Shown here: piece by piece, positions 1-8,318 of the stretch
How positions within the stretch are numbered: the stretch's first letter is position 1
Layout of the letters: every line of letters begins with the position of its first letter
Assembly (NCBI GenBank): GCA_025923455.1
Contig: JAICFW010000161.1
Coordinates: 1 to 33,943 of the forward strand
Direction: 5' to 3'
Source of the DNA: Nitrososphaeraceae archaeon
GTDB lineage: Archaea; Thermoproteota; Nitrososphaeria; Nitrososphaerales; Nitrososphaeraceae
DNA: 33,943 nucleotides
Program-made: the position numbers and the translations under genes
The notes under the pieces: generated by a model
Databases searched by the model: none
Told to the model about the DNA's origin: nothing
Seen by the model: the letters and a program-made list of their open reading frames with translations, nothing else

Positions 1-12
1 TTTTTGTACTGC

Positions 13-36
13 GTAAAAACACTAGCGTTTTTTTAC
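13..36. repeat. Imperfect inverted repeat GTAAAAAC-actagc-GTTTTTTTAC upstream of the serine recombinase gene
   Basis: Read directly: gtaaaaacactagcgtttttttac; arms pair GTAAAAA/TTTTTAC around an ACTAGC centre. Confidence 0.5.
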
Positions 37-116
37 TCATATACAGTCTAATAATGTCACACCTTTTTTGAACTGTACGAATTTTTTTTGACCTAAAGTA
101 TTATCAACTTTTCATC

Positions 117-719
117 ATGAAGTATGTAATGAAATATGCCTTTGGGTACATGCGAGTTAGTACAGACGAGCAAACAGTCCTTAATCAAAAACTAGTGATT
201 GAAAAATGGGCAGAAGATAATGATTATAAAATCCTTGATTTCTTTGAAGATTCTGCAACAAGCGGTAAGATTCCTGCAATTGACAGACCTGCATTCAAGG
301 AAATGCTAAATCTCGTTCGATCCGATCGTGTGGATTCGGTGATTGTCTATGAATTATCCAGAGTGGGAAGAACATTCTGGGAAACACTTGATGCTATAAA
401 ATCAATTGAAAAATATTCTCCGCTTATATCTTGTTCACCTAAAGAGATTTTTCTTCAAACCACGGATCCGAGTGTTAGGAAATTGATGATAGGGATACTT
501 ACTTGGGTGGCAGAAAGAGAACGGGAAATGTTGATCCAACGTACTAAGGATGGTATGGTAAGGGCGAAAATGGCAGGAAAAAACATTGGACGCCCAAAAA
601 AGACACTCGATAAGGACGTATTAATCAAAATGTTATCACAGAACATACCAAGAAACAAGATCGCAAGAAACCTTGGAATTTCAAAAGCTACTCTCTATAA
701 TCAAATTAGAATGATTTAG
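117..719 (+). CDS. Serine site-specific recombinase (resolvase/invertase family)
   Basis: N-terminal catalytic motif YMRVSTDEQ, ELSRVGRT, EREREMLIQRTKDGMVRAKMAGKNIGRPKK, and C-terminal Hin-type HTH (RNKIARNLGISKATLYNQIR). Confidence 0.92.
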   Translation: MKYVMKYAFGYMRVSTDEQTVLNQKLVIEKWAEDNDYKILDFFEDSATSGKIPAIDRPAFKEMLNLVRSDRVDSVIVYELSRVGRTFWETLDAIKSIEKYSPLISCSPKEIFLQTTDPSVRKLMIGILTWVAEREREMLIQRTKDGMVRAKMAGKNIGRPKKTLDKDVLIKMLSQNIPRNKIARNLGISKATLYNQIRMI

Positions 720-736
720 GCAATAGATGAGTGATG

Positions 737-2068
737 TCATTTGAGTTTCTTCTGAAGGTTTTCCACAATTTGATATTCAGTATCGACTATCTTTGATAGG
801 TCTTCTTTACCTATTGCTAATGGGGGAATTATTGTAAGGACATTTCCCAGGGTTCTAAGATAAACTCCTTTTTTCAATGATTCTTTTGCGATGTAGTGAT
901 CAACTGGCATTTTGTCTATTGTCTTTAAGGGTTTATTCTCTTTTCGTAACTCTATTCCACAAAGCAGGCCCTTATTTCTAATGTCATAACAAATTTCTAA
1001 TTCTGAAAATCTTTTCAAGAGTTTATCAAATACCAATGAGTTCAATCTTATTTTTCTGATAAGATTTAGCCTTTCATAAAGGTCCAGATTAGTCAAAGCA
1101 GCTGCGCATCCTACAGGGTGACCCGTGAATGTATGACCATGAAAAAGCTGTCGTTTATCCCAATAATCCCCAAGAAATTGTTCAAAAATCCTAGAAGTAG
1201 TTAGTGTTACTGCCAGAGGAAAATAACCTCCAGTAAGCCCCTTTGCAAAGCAAACAATATCCGGTTCGGATTTTTGGGCTCGATACTCTATCATATTGCC
1301 AAGTCTTCCAAAACCAGTGGCTATTTCATCAAGTATAAGAAGAGTGTCATATTTTTTACAAAGATCGCTGATCTTTTTTTGAAATTTTTCCGGGTAAATG
1401 TTTACCCCACCCGCAATTTGAGCTCCACTTTCCATGACAAATCCTGATATTTTTGATGATATCCGTTTCAGAATGTTCTCAATTTTGTCGACATACTGTT
1501 CGATTTCTTGTGCTCCAAATTTTCCGTGTCTTATAGTTGGTGAATCTACCTTTATTGTTTTGAGTAGTATTGATTTGTAGGGAGAAAAATAACCATCAAC
1601 GTACCCTACTGACATGCAACCTATTGTGTCACCATGATAGCCGTTTTTTAAACAGATGAATTTTTTTTTCTGTGATTTTCCCTTGTTGTTCCAGTATTGT
1701 GTCGCTATTTTTAATGCGGCTTCAATGGCAGTTGAACCATTGTCAGTGTAGAAGACTTTGGTCATACCTTTTGCCATTGTTATGAGGCGTTTTGCCAGCT
1801 TCGCTGAAGGTTCGTTGACCAAACCAAACAATGAGGAATGGGGCAGAATGTCAAGCTGATTTTTCATTGAATCAAGTATTTCTGTTCTGTCATGACCCCA
1901 AACATTGCACCACATGTTACTAATTCCATCCAAGTAACTTCTTTTGTTAGAATCGATAAAATTAAAACCCTTTCCGTATTGGACTGTAATATTATCTGAA
2001 TTATTCCAAAGTTTCATCTGAGTATACGGATGCCATACATATCTCTTATCGAGATTATTACTATTCAA
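737..2068 (-). CDS. bioA: Adenosylmethionine-8-amino-7-oxononanoate aminotransferase
   Basis: Class III aminotransferase with RYVWHPYTQMKLW N-terminus, LILDEIATGFGR and FAKGLTGGYFPLAVTL (PLP lysine), typical of BioA. Confidence 0.93.
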   Translation of the reverse strand: MNSNNLDKRYVWHPYTQMKLWNNSDNITVQYGKGFNFIDSNKRSYLDGISNMWCNVWGHDRTEILDSMKNQLDILPHSSLFGLVNEPSAKLAKRLITMAKGMTKVFYTDNGSTAIEAALKIATQYWNNKGKSQKKKFICLKNGYHGDTIGCMSVGYVDGYFSPYKSILLKTIKVDSPTIRHGKFGAQEIEQYVDKIENILKRISSKISGFVMESGAQIAGGVNIYPEKFQKKISDLCKKYDTLLILDEIATGFGRLGNMIEYRAQKSEPDIVCFAKGLTGGYFPLAVTLTTSRIFEQFLGDYWDKRQLFHGHTFTGHPVGCAAALTNLDLYERLNLIRKIRLNSLVFDKLLKRFSELEICYDIRNKGLLCGIELRKENKPLKTIDKMPVDHYIAKESLKKGVYLRTLGNVLTIIPPLAIGKEDLSKIVDTEYQIVENLQKKLK

Positions 2069-2245
2069 TAGAAATAGCTATATTATTGCACTATTTGTAC
2101 ATTATCCCAATAGGAATTCTATTTTCAGCCTTTAAATAAATCAAACTTCATTAGCTAGAACATTTATCGGAACATTCACTGCAAATTATCGGCGACCTAT
2201 AAATTCAAAATAAGTTTATTAATAATCTGAATATACCCATTAGAT

Positions 2246-2629
2246 ATGAAAACAAAGATATCTGTAATATTGTTATTCATCTCACTTGCATTACTAATTA
2301 TATATGGTGCAGATGTAATGTTTGCACAATCTACATCTCCAGATGGAAAAAGCGGATTTCTGCAAATGGACCACGCCACTAGGGGAGGAGTCTTTGGTGC
2401 CGGAGCTGTAATTTTATCCATTATTGCATTTGCAATATCATTGAAAGAAAGGTCCACACTGGTAGCTGTGCTACTCTTAATTAATGGTGGACTAATTATA
2501 GCTGGAATGGTGGGAATGGCCTCACAAGATGGTACCAATGAAAGTTCAACTCTTTATGGGACGACAGGGTTAGGCATATTGCTAGTTGCATTGGGTGTTG
2601 TAAAGGTATTCATTAACAGGAAAAAATAG
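2246..2629 (+). CDS. Small multi-pass membrane protein, function unknown
   Basis: 127 aa ORF with several hydrophobic segments and a KNRKK-like basic C-terminus; its antisense ORF 2197..2538 looks like a shadow. Confidence 0.7.
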   Translation: MKTKISVILLFISLALLIIYGADVMFAQSTSPDGKSGFLQMDHATRGGVFGAGAVILSIIAFAISLKERSTLVAVLLLINGGLIIAGMVGMASQDGTNESSTLYGTTGLGILLVALGVVKVFINRKK

Positions 2630-2651
2630 TTCATTTGCTAACAATTCTAAA

Positions 2652-2675
2652 TATTTCACAATTCGAATTTAGAAA
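2652..2675 (+). repeat. 24-nt direct repeat copy 1 (TATTTCACAATTCGAATTTAGAAA), upstream of tRNA-Asn
   Basis: Exact match to 2929..2952; contains TTTC-NN-AATTCGAATT-NN-GAAA dyad. Confidence 0.9.
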
Positions 2676-2740
2676 CATTTCTGCTACCCTTAGTCATTAG
2701 CATAACATTTAATTAAAGTAATAATTTTTGTAAAACATGC

Positions 2741-2842
2741 GCCGCTGTAGCTCAGCATGGTAGAGCAAATTCAAAGGCTGTTACTTTGGAGCTTAACTGG
2801 CTGTTAACCAGTGGGCCATCAGTTCAAGTCTGATCAGCGGCG
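2741..2842 (+). tRNA. tRNA-Asn (anticodon GUU at 2803-2805) with a non-canonical intron at about 2769..2796
   Basis: Acceptor GCCGCTG/CAGCGGC, D arm GCTC/GAGC, anticodon arm ACTGG-CTGTTAA-CCAGT, variable GGGCC, T arm ATCAG-TTCAAGT-CTGAT, discriminator G. 28 extra nt between the D and anticodon stems; removing them gives a standard 74-nt tRNA. Confidence 0.93.
2769..2796 (+). other. Predicted tRNA intron (after position 27) with BHB motif
   Basis: Central helix GAGC(2763-2766)/GCTT(2791-2794); 3-nt bulges AA|A (2767-2769) and AA|C (2795-2797); inner 7-bp helix TTCAAAG(2770-2776)/CTTTGGA(2784-2790) with 7-nt loop GCTGTTA. Confidence 0.85.
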
Positions 2843-2928
2843 CTTTACCTTATAGCGAATTACAACGGTATATTTGCAATTACATAAATATTGTTACCAA
2901 TACGCATATCACGCAATCATTTTCCAAG

Positions 2929-2952
2929 TATTTCACAATTCGAATTTAGAAA
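2929..2952 (+). repeat. 24-nt direct repeat copy 2, downstream of tRNA-Asn
   Basis: Exact match to 2652..2675. Confidence 0.9.
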
Positions 2953-3004
2953 TATAATGAAATAAGTTTGAAAATTGTTTTAGGGGAGAAATTATTAAAC
3001 GGAG

Positions 3005-3364
3005 TCAGAATGTGATTATGTCTAATGCAATTGCATTGGAAAGTAAGTCTAGGTGTCTGGAGGCAACAATGTAGCCATTTTTTATTTCATTTTTTGCAAT
3101 CCATCTGTTTGAGGAAGACCAAAGTCGTTCTTTTCTAATTCTTTTCTCAAGTTCTTCGACATCTAATTCCTTTTCTTCGATTTCCTCCGTATCTGTTTTT
3201 TTTATCGTTAGTAGAACCTTTCTAACTAGTATCCTGGTGCCGAATCTTTGAGAGAAATCCCTAGCAGATTCGTCGTAATCCAGTAGTTTAATTTTGACCT
3301 GTTTCCTGTTTAACACATCTCTGCTAGTAAGTATCCTATCATCAACAAATCTGTCGTACGACAT
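3005..3364 (-). CDS. Conserved-looking hypothetical protein, charged
   Basis: 119 aa ORF, coding-like composition; no family recognised. Confidence 0.6.
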   Translation of the reverse strand: MSYDRFVDDRILTSRDVLNRKQVKIKLLDYDESARDFSQRFGTRILVRKVLLTIKKTDTEEIEEKELDVEELEKRIRKERLWSSSNRWIAKNEIKNGYIVASRHLDLLSNAIALDIITF

Positions 3365-3414
3365 CTCGATATGTTTACTATTAATTATTGATTAATTAAA
3401 ACCTTCAGTAAGAT

Positions 3415-3798
3415 CTAAGCAGCAGAGAATTCATAGTATGGAGAATTATCTTTATCGAGTCCACATTTGGTCAATTTTACAGCACTTCCTGGATTCAGAT
3501 TTCCTTCACTCAAGATGCCTATTATTCTGATTCCCGAGATTTCGACTAGTCCTAATGTCTTTGTACTGTCAATATGTGAGAATGAGTGTTCGATTAATCG
3601 ACCTCTTGACTCCAATTTAGACATCCTAATTTCTCTTGAATAACAATTGCTACAAACGTTAGCAGGAGGCCATATTTTCAAATCACATTTTAGGCAAATT
3701 GGAATTCTGAATTTTCCCTTCCTAAGCAAATCATGGAATTCTTTCACAACATTTTGTGAATTCTTCGGATAATTAAAACGATCAATAGATTGACGCAT
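3415..3798 (-). CDS. DUF35 / OB-fold Zn-ribbon protein (thiolase-associated)
   Basis: CLKCDLKIWPPANVCSNC rubredoxin-like Zn knuckle followed by an OB-like domain; adjacent to thiolase. Confidence 0.87.
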   Translation of the reverse strand: MRQSIDRFNYPKNSQNVVKEFHDLLRKGKFRIPICLKCDLKIWPPANVCSNCYSREIRMSKLESRGRLIEHSFSHIDSTKTLGLVEISGIRIIGILSEGNLNPGSAVKLTKCGLDKDNSPYYEFSAA

Positions 3799-3839
3799 TG
3801 TAGAATTTAAACTCGGCCTTGATGGATAATTGTATGATT

Positions 3840-4943
3840 CTAGTCCTTTGAAATTATTAGGACTAGTGAAGACGAACCTGCTGCAGACATATTGTGCACC
3901 AACCCAATTTTGCAGTCCTTGATTTGTCTATTACTGGACAAACCCTTGAGCTGTTCGCTGATTTCAACTGCCTGGGCAACACCCGTTGCTCCAAGTGGAT
4001 GGCCTGTTCCTAATAGTCCTCCTCGAGGATTGATTGATATATCTTTCTGGCATACGAATTTTCCTCCATCTCCTTTCTTACAAAAACCTAAATCTTCATA
4101 CGCCATTACTTCCATAATAGTAAATGCATCATGAACCTCAGCTACGTCTATTTGCTTTGGTCTAATATTTGTCATTGAATACGCCATGTCAGAAGCACTT
4201 TTAGTTGAGTGAATGCTTGAAAGGTCAGAGCTCACGTTACTGAAACTTGCGGCCTCCACAGAACTCCCAATTCCCTCGATCCAGACAGGAAAATCTGTAT
4301 GCATTTTAGAATCTGCTTCATTGGAAAGTAAAATTGCTGAAGCCCCATTACACACATAGGAGCAATCCAGTAACTTCAACGGTTCGACTAATTTTTTTGA
4401 ATCCATAACATCCTTGACAGATATCTTTTTTCTAAAAAGGGCATTACGATTTAGGTGAGCGCTTTTTCTATTTTTTACAGCAACTGATGCCATCTGTTCT
4501 TCTGTTGTACCATAGTTGCGCATGTGAGCCTTGGCGAAGAGCGCAGCCCAATAAACAGGTAATGTAAAGGATCCTCTCGATATATCCCATACTAGCTGTG
4601 ATCCTTTGGTTTGTTTAATGTCCGCGCCTACAACCAGGGCATTTTTACACAACCCCGATTTTATCATGGAGTATGCTGAAACAATAGCATTTGAGCCAGA
4701 ATTACAGAGGTTGTCTAATCTTTGAGAGATTCTTGGTTTTAGGCCCAAATATTCAGAAACAATAGTTGAGCCGTACTGAACGTCAGCGGTCGTCGATAAA
4801 AAAACTGAATCAATCTTTAAATCCGTGTTTTTATGTCTTTCTAGAATTTCTTTGCACGGTTCGCACGCCAGCTCTTCTACCGAGAGAAGTGTCTCTTTCG
4901 TAAATTTTGAGGTCGATTGGTCGACTATTCCCACTCTAGACAT
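3840..4943 (-). CDS. Thiolase / acetyl-CoA acetyltransferase-like (SCP-x type)
   Basis: LCNSGSNAIVSA (nucleophile Cys), EVHDAFTIMEVMAYEDLG, NPRGGLLGTGHPLGATGVAQ motifs. Confidence 0.92.
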   Translation of the reverse strand: MSRVGIVDQSTSKFTKETLLSVEELACEPCKEILERHKNTDLKIDSVFLSTTADVQYGSTIVSEYLGLKPRISQRLDNLCNSGSNAIVSAYSMIKSGLCKNALVVGADIKQTKGSQLVWDISRGSFTLPVYWAALFAKAHMRNYGTTEEQMASVAVKNRKSAHLNRNALFRKKISVKDVMDSKKLVEPLKLLDCSYVCNGASAILLSNEADSKMHTDFPVWIEGIGSSVEAASFSNVSSDLSSIHSTKSASDMAYSMTNIRPKQIDVAEVHDAFTIMEVMAYEDLGFCKKGDGGKFVCQKDISINPRGGLLGTGHPLGATGVAQAVEISEQLKGLSSNRQIKDCKIGLVHNMSAAGSSSLVLIISKD

Positions 4944-5937
4944 TTTGTAGCAAAAGAAGAGAGTCGTTTATTGATTCCGAATTATCCTTAACCGGATTTA
5001 TCTGTAAAATTGGAAGTGAGATTCCACATGAGACAAAGCGTTTTAGAGATCTAATGCAATCCTCAACAGTTCCACATATCGTCAGCGCATCGAGCATATA
5101 GTCTGTTACAAATTTACTGATATTATCAATACCGTTTATTAGATAATCGTTTGATATTTGTTCAACCTCATTTTTGAAGCCGTGAGATGACAAGAATTCG
5201 TTATAGTATTTTCCAACGGCAACATAGAAGGCAAGTGTTTTTGCAGCTCTTCTACGTGCAAGTTCTGGATATCTGTTTGAAATGGCAGTGATGAAAACTG
5301 AAGAGATTTCAAAGTTTTTGGATTCTTTTGAAGTAATAGACCTTATATGTTTCACCGTTTCTTTAAGCTCATCAAACGGACGAAGATACAAAATGGTTCC
5401 ATCGGCAATGTCTGTTGCCAACTTTATCATTCCAGAGTTCACGGCACCTAGAAAAACAGGAATTTTCTTTCTAGTAGATGGATGCATAATCTTCATATTT
5501 TTCAGTTTGAAAAAATCCCCTTCAAAGTTAATTGTTTCTCCACTAGAGATTATTTTAAAACAGGTCACATATTCTTTCATCCGCTTTAAAGGAAATTCAA
5601 ATTTGGTACCATGCCAGTTCTCGGCAAGTATGGGAGTACTAGCTCCGATACCAATTACAGTACGATTTTTTGAAACCATATCAAGAGTTGAAGCTGCCAT
5701 TGCAGTTGTGGCAGGAGATCGAGAAAACATACTTACAATGGACGTACCTAGTTTGATCTTACTCGTAAGTGAAGCAATCGCACCAAGCATCACAAAAGCT
5801 TCGCGACCCCACGATTCTGGTATCCATATTGAATCTACTTGTGGTTTGTTATCTAATAGTTTGGCAAATTCCAAAATATCTTTAGTGCTAAATAAACTGC
5901 TTGGATTAATACCAATTTGACCGATCTTATCCGTCAT
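4936..5937 (-). CDS. LLM-class, probably F420-dependent, flavin-type oxidoreductase
   Basis: Luciferase-like TIM barrel: IWIPESWGREAFVMLGAIASLTSKIKLGTSIVSMFSRSPATTAM; ADGTILYLRP. Confidence 0.88.
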   Translation of the reverse strand: MTDKIGQIGINPSSLFSTKDILEFAKLLDNKPQVDSIWIPESWGREAFVMLGAIASLTSKIKLGTSIVSMFSRSPATTAMAASTLDMVSKNRTVIGIGASTPILAENWHGTKFEFPLKRMKEYVTCFKIISSGETINFEGDFFKLKNMKIMHPSTRKKIPVFLGAVNSGMIKLATDIADGTILYLRPFDELKETVKHIRSITSKESKNFEISSVFITAISNRYPELARRRAAKTLAFYVAVGKYYNEFLSSHGFKNEVEQISNDYLINGIDNISKFVTDYMLDALTICGTVEDCIRSLKRFVSCGISLPILQINPVKDNSESINDSLLLLQNV

Positions 5938-6626
5938 TTTTTAAATACTTCTTGAACTTCTTTTGACGCTTCCTCTACATCTTTATGTGAGTCAATTGAT
6001 CGCCAATAATTATTTGAAAATCTTTTTGCTTTTAATTTTTTTTTCTCCACCAACATTGGCAAAGTAACCGTTTCAAGATTCCCATTATCTGGTAAGTAAT
6101 CAAAAATCTCATTTGAAAAATAATACACACCTGCGTTAATCCACGTATCTTTAATGAATGGTTTTTCTATAAACTTTGATACAAGATCTCCATTAGTTTC
6201 CACAATTCCAAACGTACTTTTTAGGGGAACTAATGCAAGCGTCATTGATCCTTTGTCAGATATCGTGAAAGGATCTAAATTAGTCAATATATCTCCGTTT
6301 ATTACAAAAAACCCAGAATCTGTATTTCCATTCCGAATAATATGATCTTTTGCATTCTTCAAAGCACCACCAGTTCCAAGTGGAACGTTCTCCTCAATAT
6401 AACTAATGTTAACTCCAAATTTTTTGCCGTCGGCAAGATGATGTTTTATTTTTTCTTTAAGGTGTCCTACTAAAACTATGATGTCTGTAATTCCACATTT
6501 TTTTAACCAATTTACTTGCAACTCTATTATTGGAGTGTTATTAATCTGGATCATGGGTTTCGGTCTATCTGAGGTTAAGGGTCTCAGTCTTTTTCCCAAT
6601 CCTCCTGCAAGTATAACTGTTTTCAC
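5934..6626 (-). CDS. Sugar nucleotidyltransferase (NDP-sugar pyrophosphorylase)
   Basis: MKTVILAGGLGKRLRPLTSDRPKPMIQINNTPII signature; GTGGALKNAK; VINGDIL. Confidence 0.93.
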   Translation of the reverse strand: MKTVILAGGLGKRLRPLTSDRPKPMIQINNTPIIELQVNWLKKCGITDIIVLVGHLKEKIKHHLADGKKFGVNISYIEENVPLGTGGALKNAKDHIIRNGNTDSGFFVINGDILTNLDPFTISDKGSMTLALVPLKSTFGIVETNGDLVSKFIEKPFIKDTWINAGVYYFSNEIFDYLPDNGNLETVTLPMLVEKKKLKAKRFSNNYWRSIDSHKDVEEASKEVQEVFKK

Positions 6627-6692
6627 TTGATTCTCACTTGCACAAATATTCTATATAAAAGTCATCCCAAAAACTAATAACGATTGTGTGAC

Positions 6693-7229
6693 CTATTCTC
6701 GGGAGTAAACATACACTCCATCGAGAAATACTCTTTGATCTTTGTTCTTTACTCTGGTTGATAACTCTATGTTAGCTGCCGTTTGAGAAACATGTTCGAG
6801 ATGGGGCCCAGTGATTACAATATCATCGCCTTCGATAGCTACTTTTGTAGAATCCCCGACAATATTTGATATTCTAGCTTTTCTCTCACCAAAAAAGTTT
6901 TCAACATGCACTTTTCCATCTTTTATCTTGACAGTTATTGGAAAATGTGCGAATACTATTTTCATTCTGTACTTGTAGCCGTTTTGAACACCTTTTATCA
7001 TGTTATTTATGATACTTTGTGCAGTTTTTGAAATAGCAAAATCCTTTCTTCTGGTTCCGTAGGGTTCAATCTTTAAAATGTTATTTTCAATTGTTAGAAA
7101 AGCAGGAAGTTTTGTAAAATCCTTTTTTATGGTACCTAATTTTCCTTTAACTGATATGGTTCTCTCTTCTAGCGATACTGAAATCCCTTCTGGTATTTCT
7201 AATGTTGAAACGTGTTCTCTAGTAGACAT
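6693..7229 (-). CDS. rpl6: Ribosomal protein L6
   Basis: Archaeal L6 sequence and operon position after S8. Confidence 0.94.
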   Translation of the reverse strand: MSTREHVSTLEIPEGISVSLEERTISVKGKLGTIKKDFTKLPAFLTIENNILKIEPYGTRRKDFAISKTAQSIINNMIKGVQNGYKYRMKIVFAHFPITVKIKDGKVHVENFFGERKARISNIVGDSTKVAIEGDDIVITGPHLEHVSQTAANIELSTRVKNKDQRVFLDGVYVYSRE

Positions 7230-7620
7230 ATCCGACCAACACTCCTCCTACTCCCATTTCTTGAGCTTCATGATGCGTCATTATCCCCTTGCTAGTCGAT
7301 ACTATCAAAATCCCCATATTGTATGCCGGTAAGAATTGCCTTTCCCAATTTAGGTATTGATTTTTTCTGACACTGAATTTGGGAGTAATTATTCCACACT
7401 TGTTTATTTTGGCTAAAAGCTGAATCTTAAATTTACCCGCCCTAGAATCATCTATCTGCTCGAATTCTCCAATATACCTATGCTTTTGCATCACCCGTAG
7501 TACTTCGCTAGAAAATCTTGAAGATGGACTTACAATGCATTCTTTTTTCCTTCTAACTTCATTGTTGTATAAAGTGGCAAAAAGATTTGATAAAATATTT
7601 AACGCTGGCAACTCATTCAC
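7219..7620 (-). CDS. rps8: Ribosomal protein S8
   Basis: C-terminal VSTSKGIMTHHEAQEMGVGGVLVGYVY and operon position. Confidence 0.95.
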   Translation of the reverse strand: MNELPALNILSNLFATLYNNEVRRKKECIVSPSSRFSSEVLRVMQKHRYIGEFEQIDDSRAGKFKIQLLAKINKCGIITPKFSVRKNQYLNWERQFLPAYNMGILIVSTSKGIMTHHEAQEMGVGGVLVGYVY

Positions 7621-7628
7621 CCATTCTT

Positions 7629-7808
7629 TTACTCATATTTCTTGAAGCCTAATTTTATTGCTACTTCTCTAAAGCATTGTCGGCATAGCATTATGTTGTA
7701 AGCTTGAATAAGACCCGAATAGCAACCACATCTCTTGCACCATCGAGTGCCCTTTCCATGTACACGCTGTTTTCTACCTGTAATATCGTATTCTCTTGGC
7801 TTTGGCAC
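7629..7808 (-). CDS. rps14: Ribosomal protein S14 (59 aa, GTG start; missing from the supplied ORF track)
   Basis: Translated by hand: [59 protein letters not shown]; CxxC..CxxC zinc motif; start overlaps the L5 stop (TAGTG). Confidence 0.95.
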   Translation of the reverse strand: MPKPREYDITGRKQRVHGKGTRWCKRCGCYSGLIQAYNIMLCRQCFREVAIKLGFKKYE

Positions 7809-8317
7809 TAGATCATCTCCACTCCCATACTTTTGAAAAATTCTACTGCCTCATCCTTTGAAATTCTATGCTTCTTTCCCATCTTTCTGGGATTACTCTT
7901 CTTGATTATTCTATAACCCGGTCTTGATAACGATATGCATATGTTCATTCCAAAAATTCCGATATCTGGATTGTATTTTGCTCCCGGGATATCAATGTGT
8001 TCTCTTACCCCTAAAGAAATATTTCCATAGTTATCAAAAGACGATTCTTTCAATTGATTATTCTTTGCCTGTATTATTCTCTTGGCAAATTCCATCGCCT
8101 CTGTATTTCTTAGTGTAACTTTGGCTCCAATTGGTTCACCTTTGTGAATACCAAAATCTCTGACGTTATTTTTTGCACCACACTGAGTGGGTTTTCTGGA
8201 TGTCAATTCCTCTAGTGCATTCTTGGCTCTTTCTAGAGGTTCACCTGATTTCCCTACTCCAATATTAATTACAACTTTTTCCAAGCTGATTTGTTTCATA
8301 TTATTTACTGTACTCAT
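7808..8317 (-). CDS. rpl5: Ribosomal protein L5
   Basis: [36 protein letters not shown], operon position. Confidence 0.96.
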   Translation of the reverse strand: MSTVNNMKQISLEKVVINIGVGKSGEPLERAKNALEELTSRKPTQCGAKNNVRDFGIHKGEPIGAKVTLRNTEAMEFAKRIIQAKNNQLKESSFDNYGNISLGVREHIDIPGAKYNPDIGIFGMNICISLSRPGYRIIKKSNPRKMGKKHRISKDEAVEFFKSMGVEMI

Positions 8318-8318
8318 T

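Noticed and set aside
2197-2538. 113-aa minus-strand ORF
   Set aside because: Antisense to the 2246..2629 membrane protein, whose hydrophobic pattern is more protein-like; not supported independently.
2772-2788. Alternative anticodon arm CAAAG-GCTGTTA-CTTTG for the tRNA
   Set aside because: The loop would have C at position 33 instead of the near-invariant U and would leave no correct spacing to the variable/T arm; the 2796-2812 arm fits perfectly.
5282-5920. 212-aa plus-strand ORF
   Set aside because: Lies entirely antisense to the LLM oxidoreductase, whose sequence has clear family motifs; a shadow ORF.
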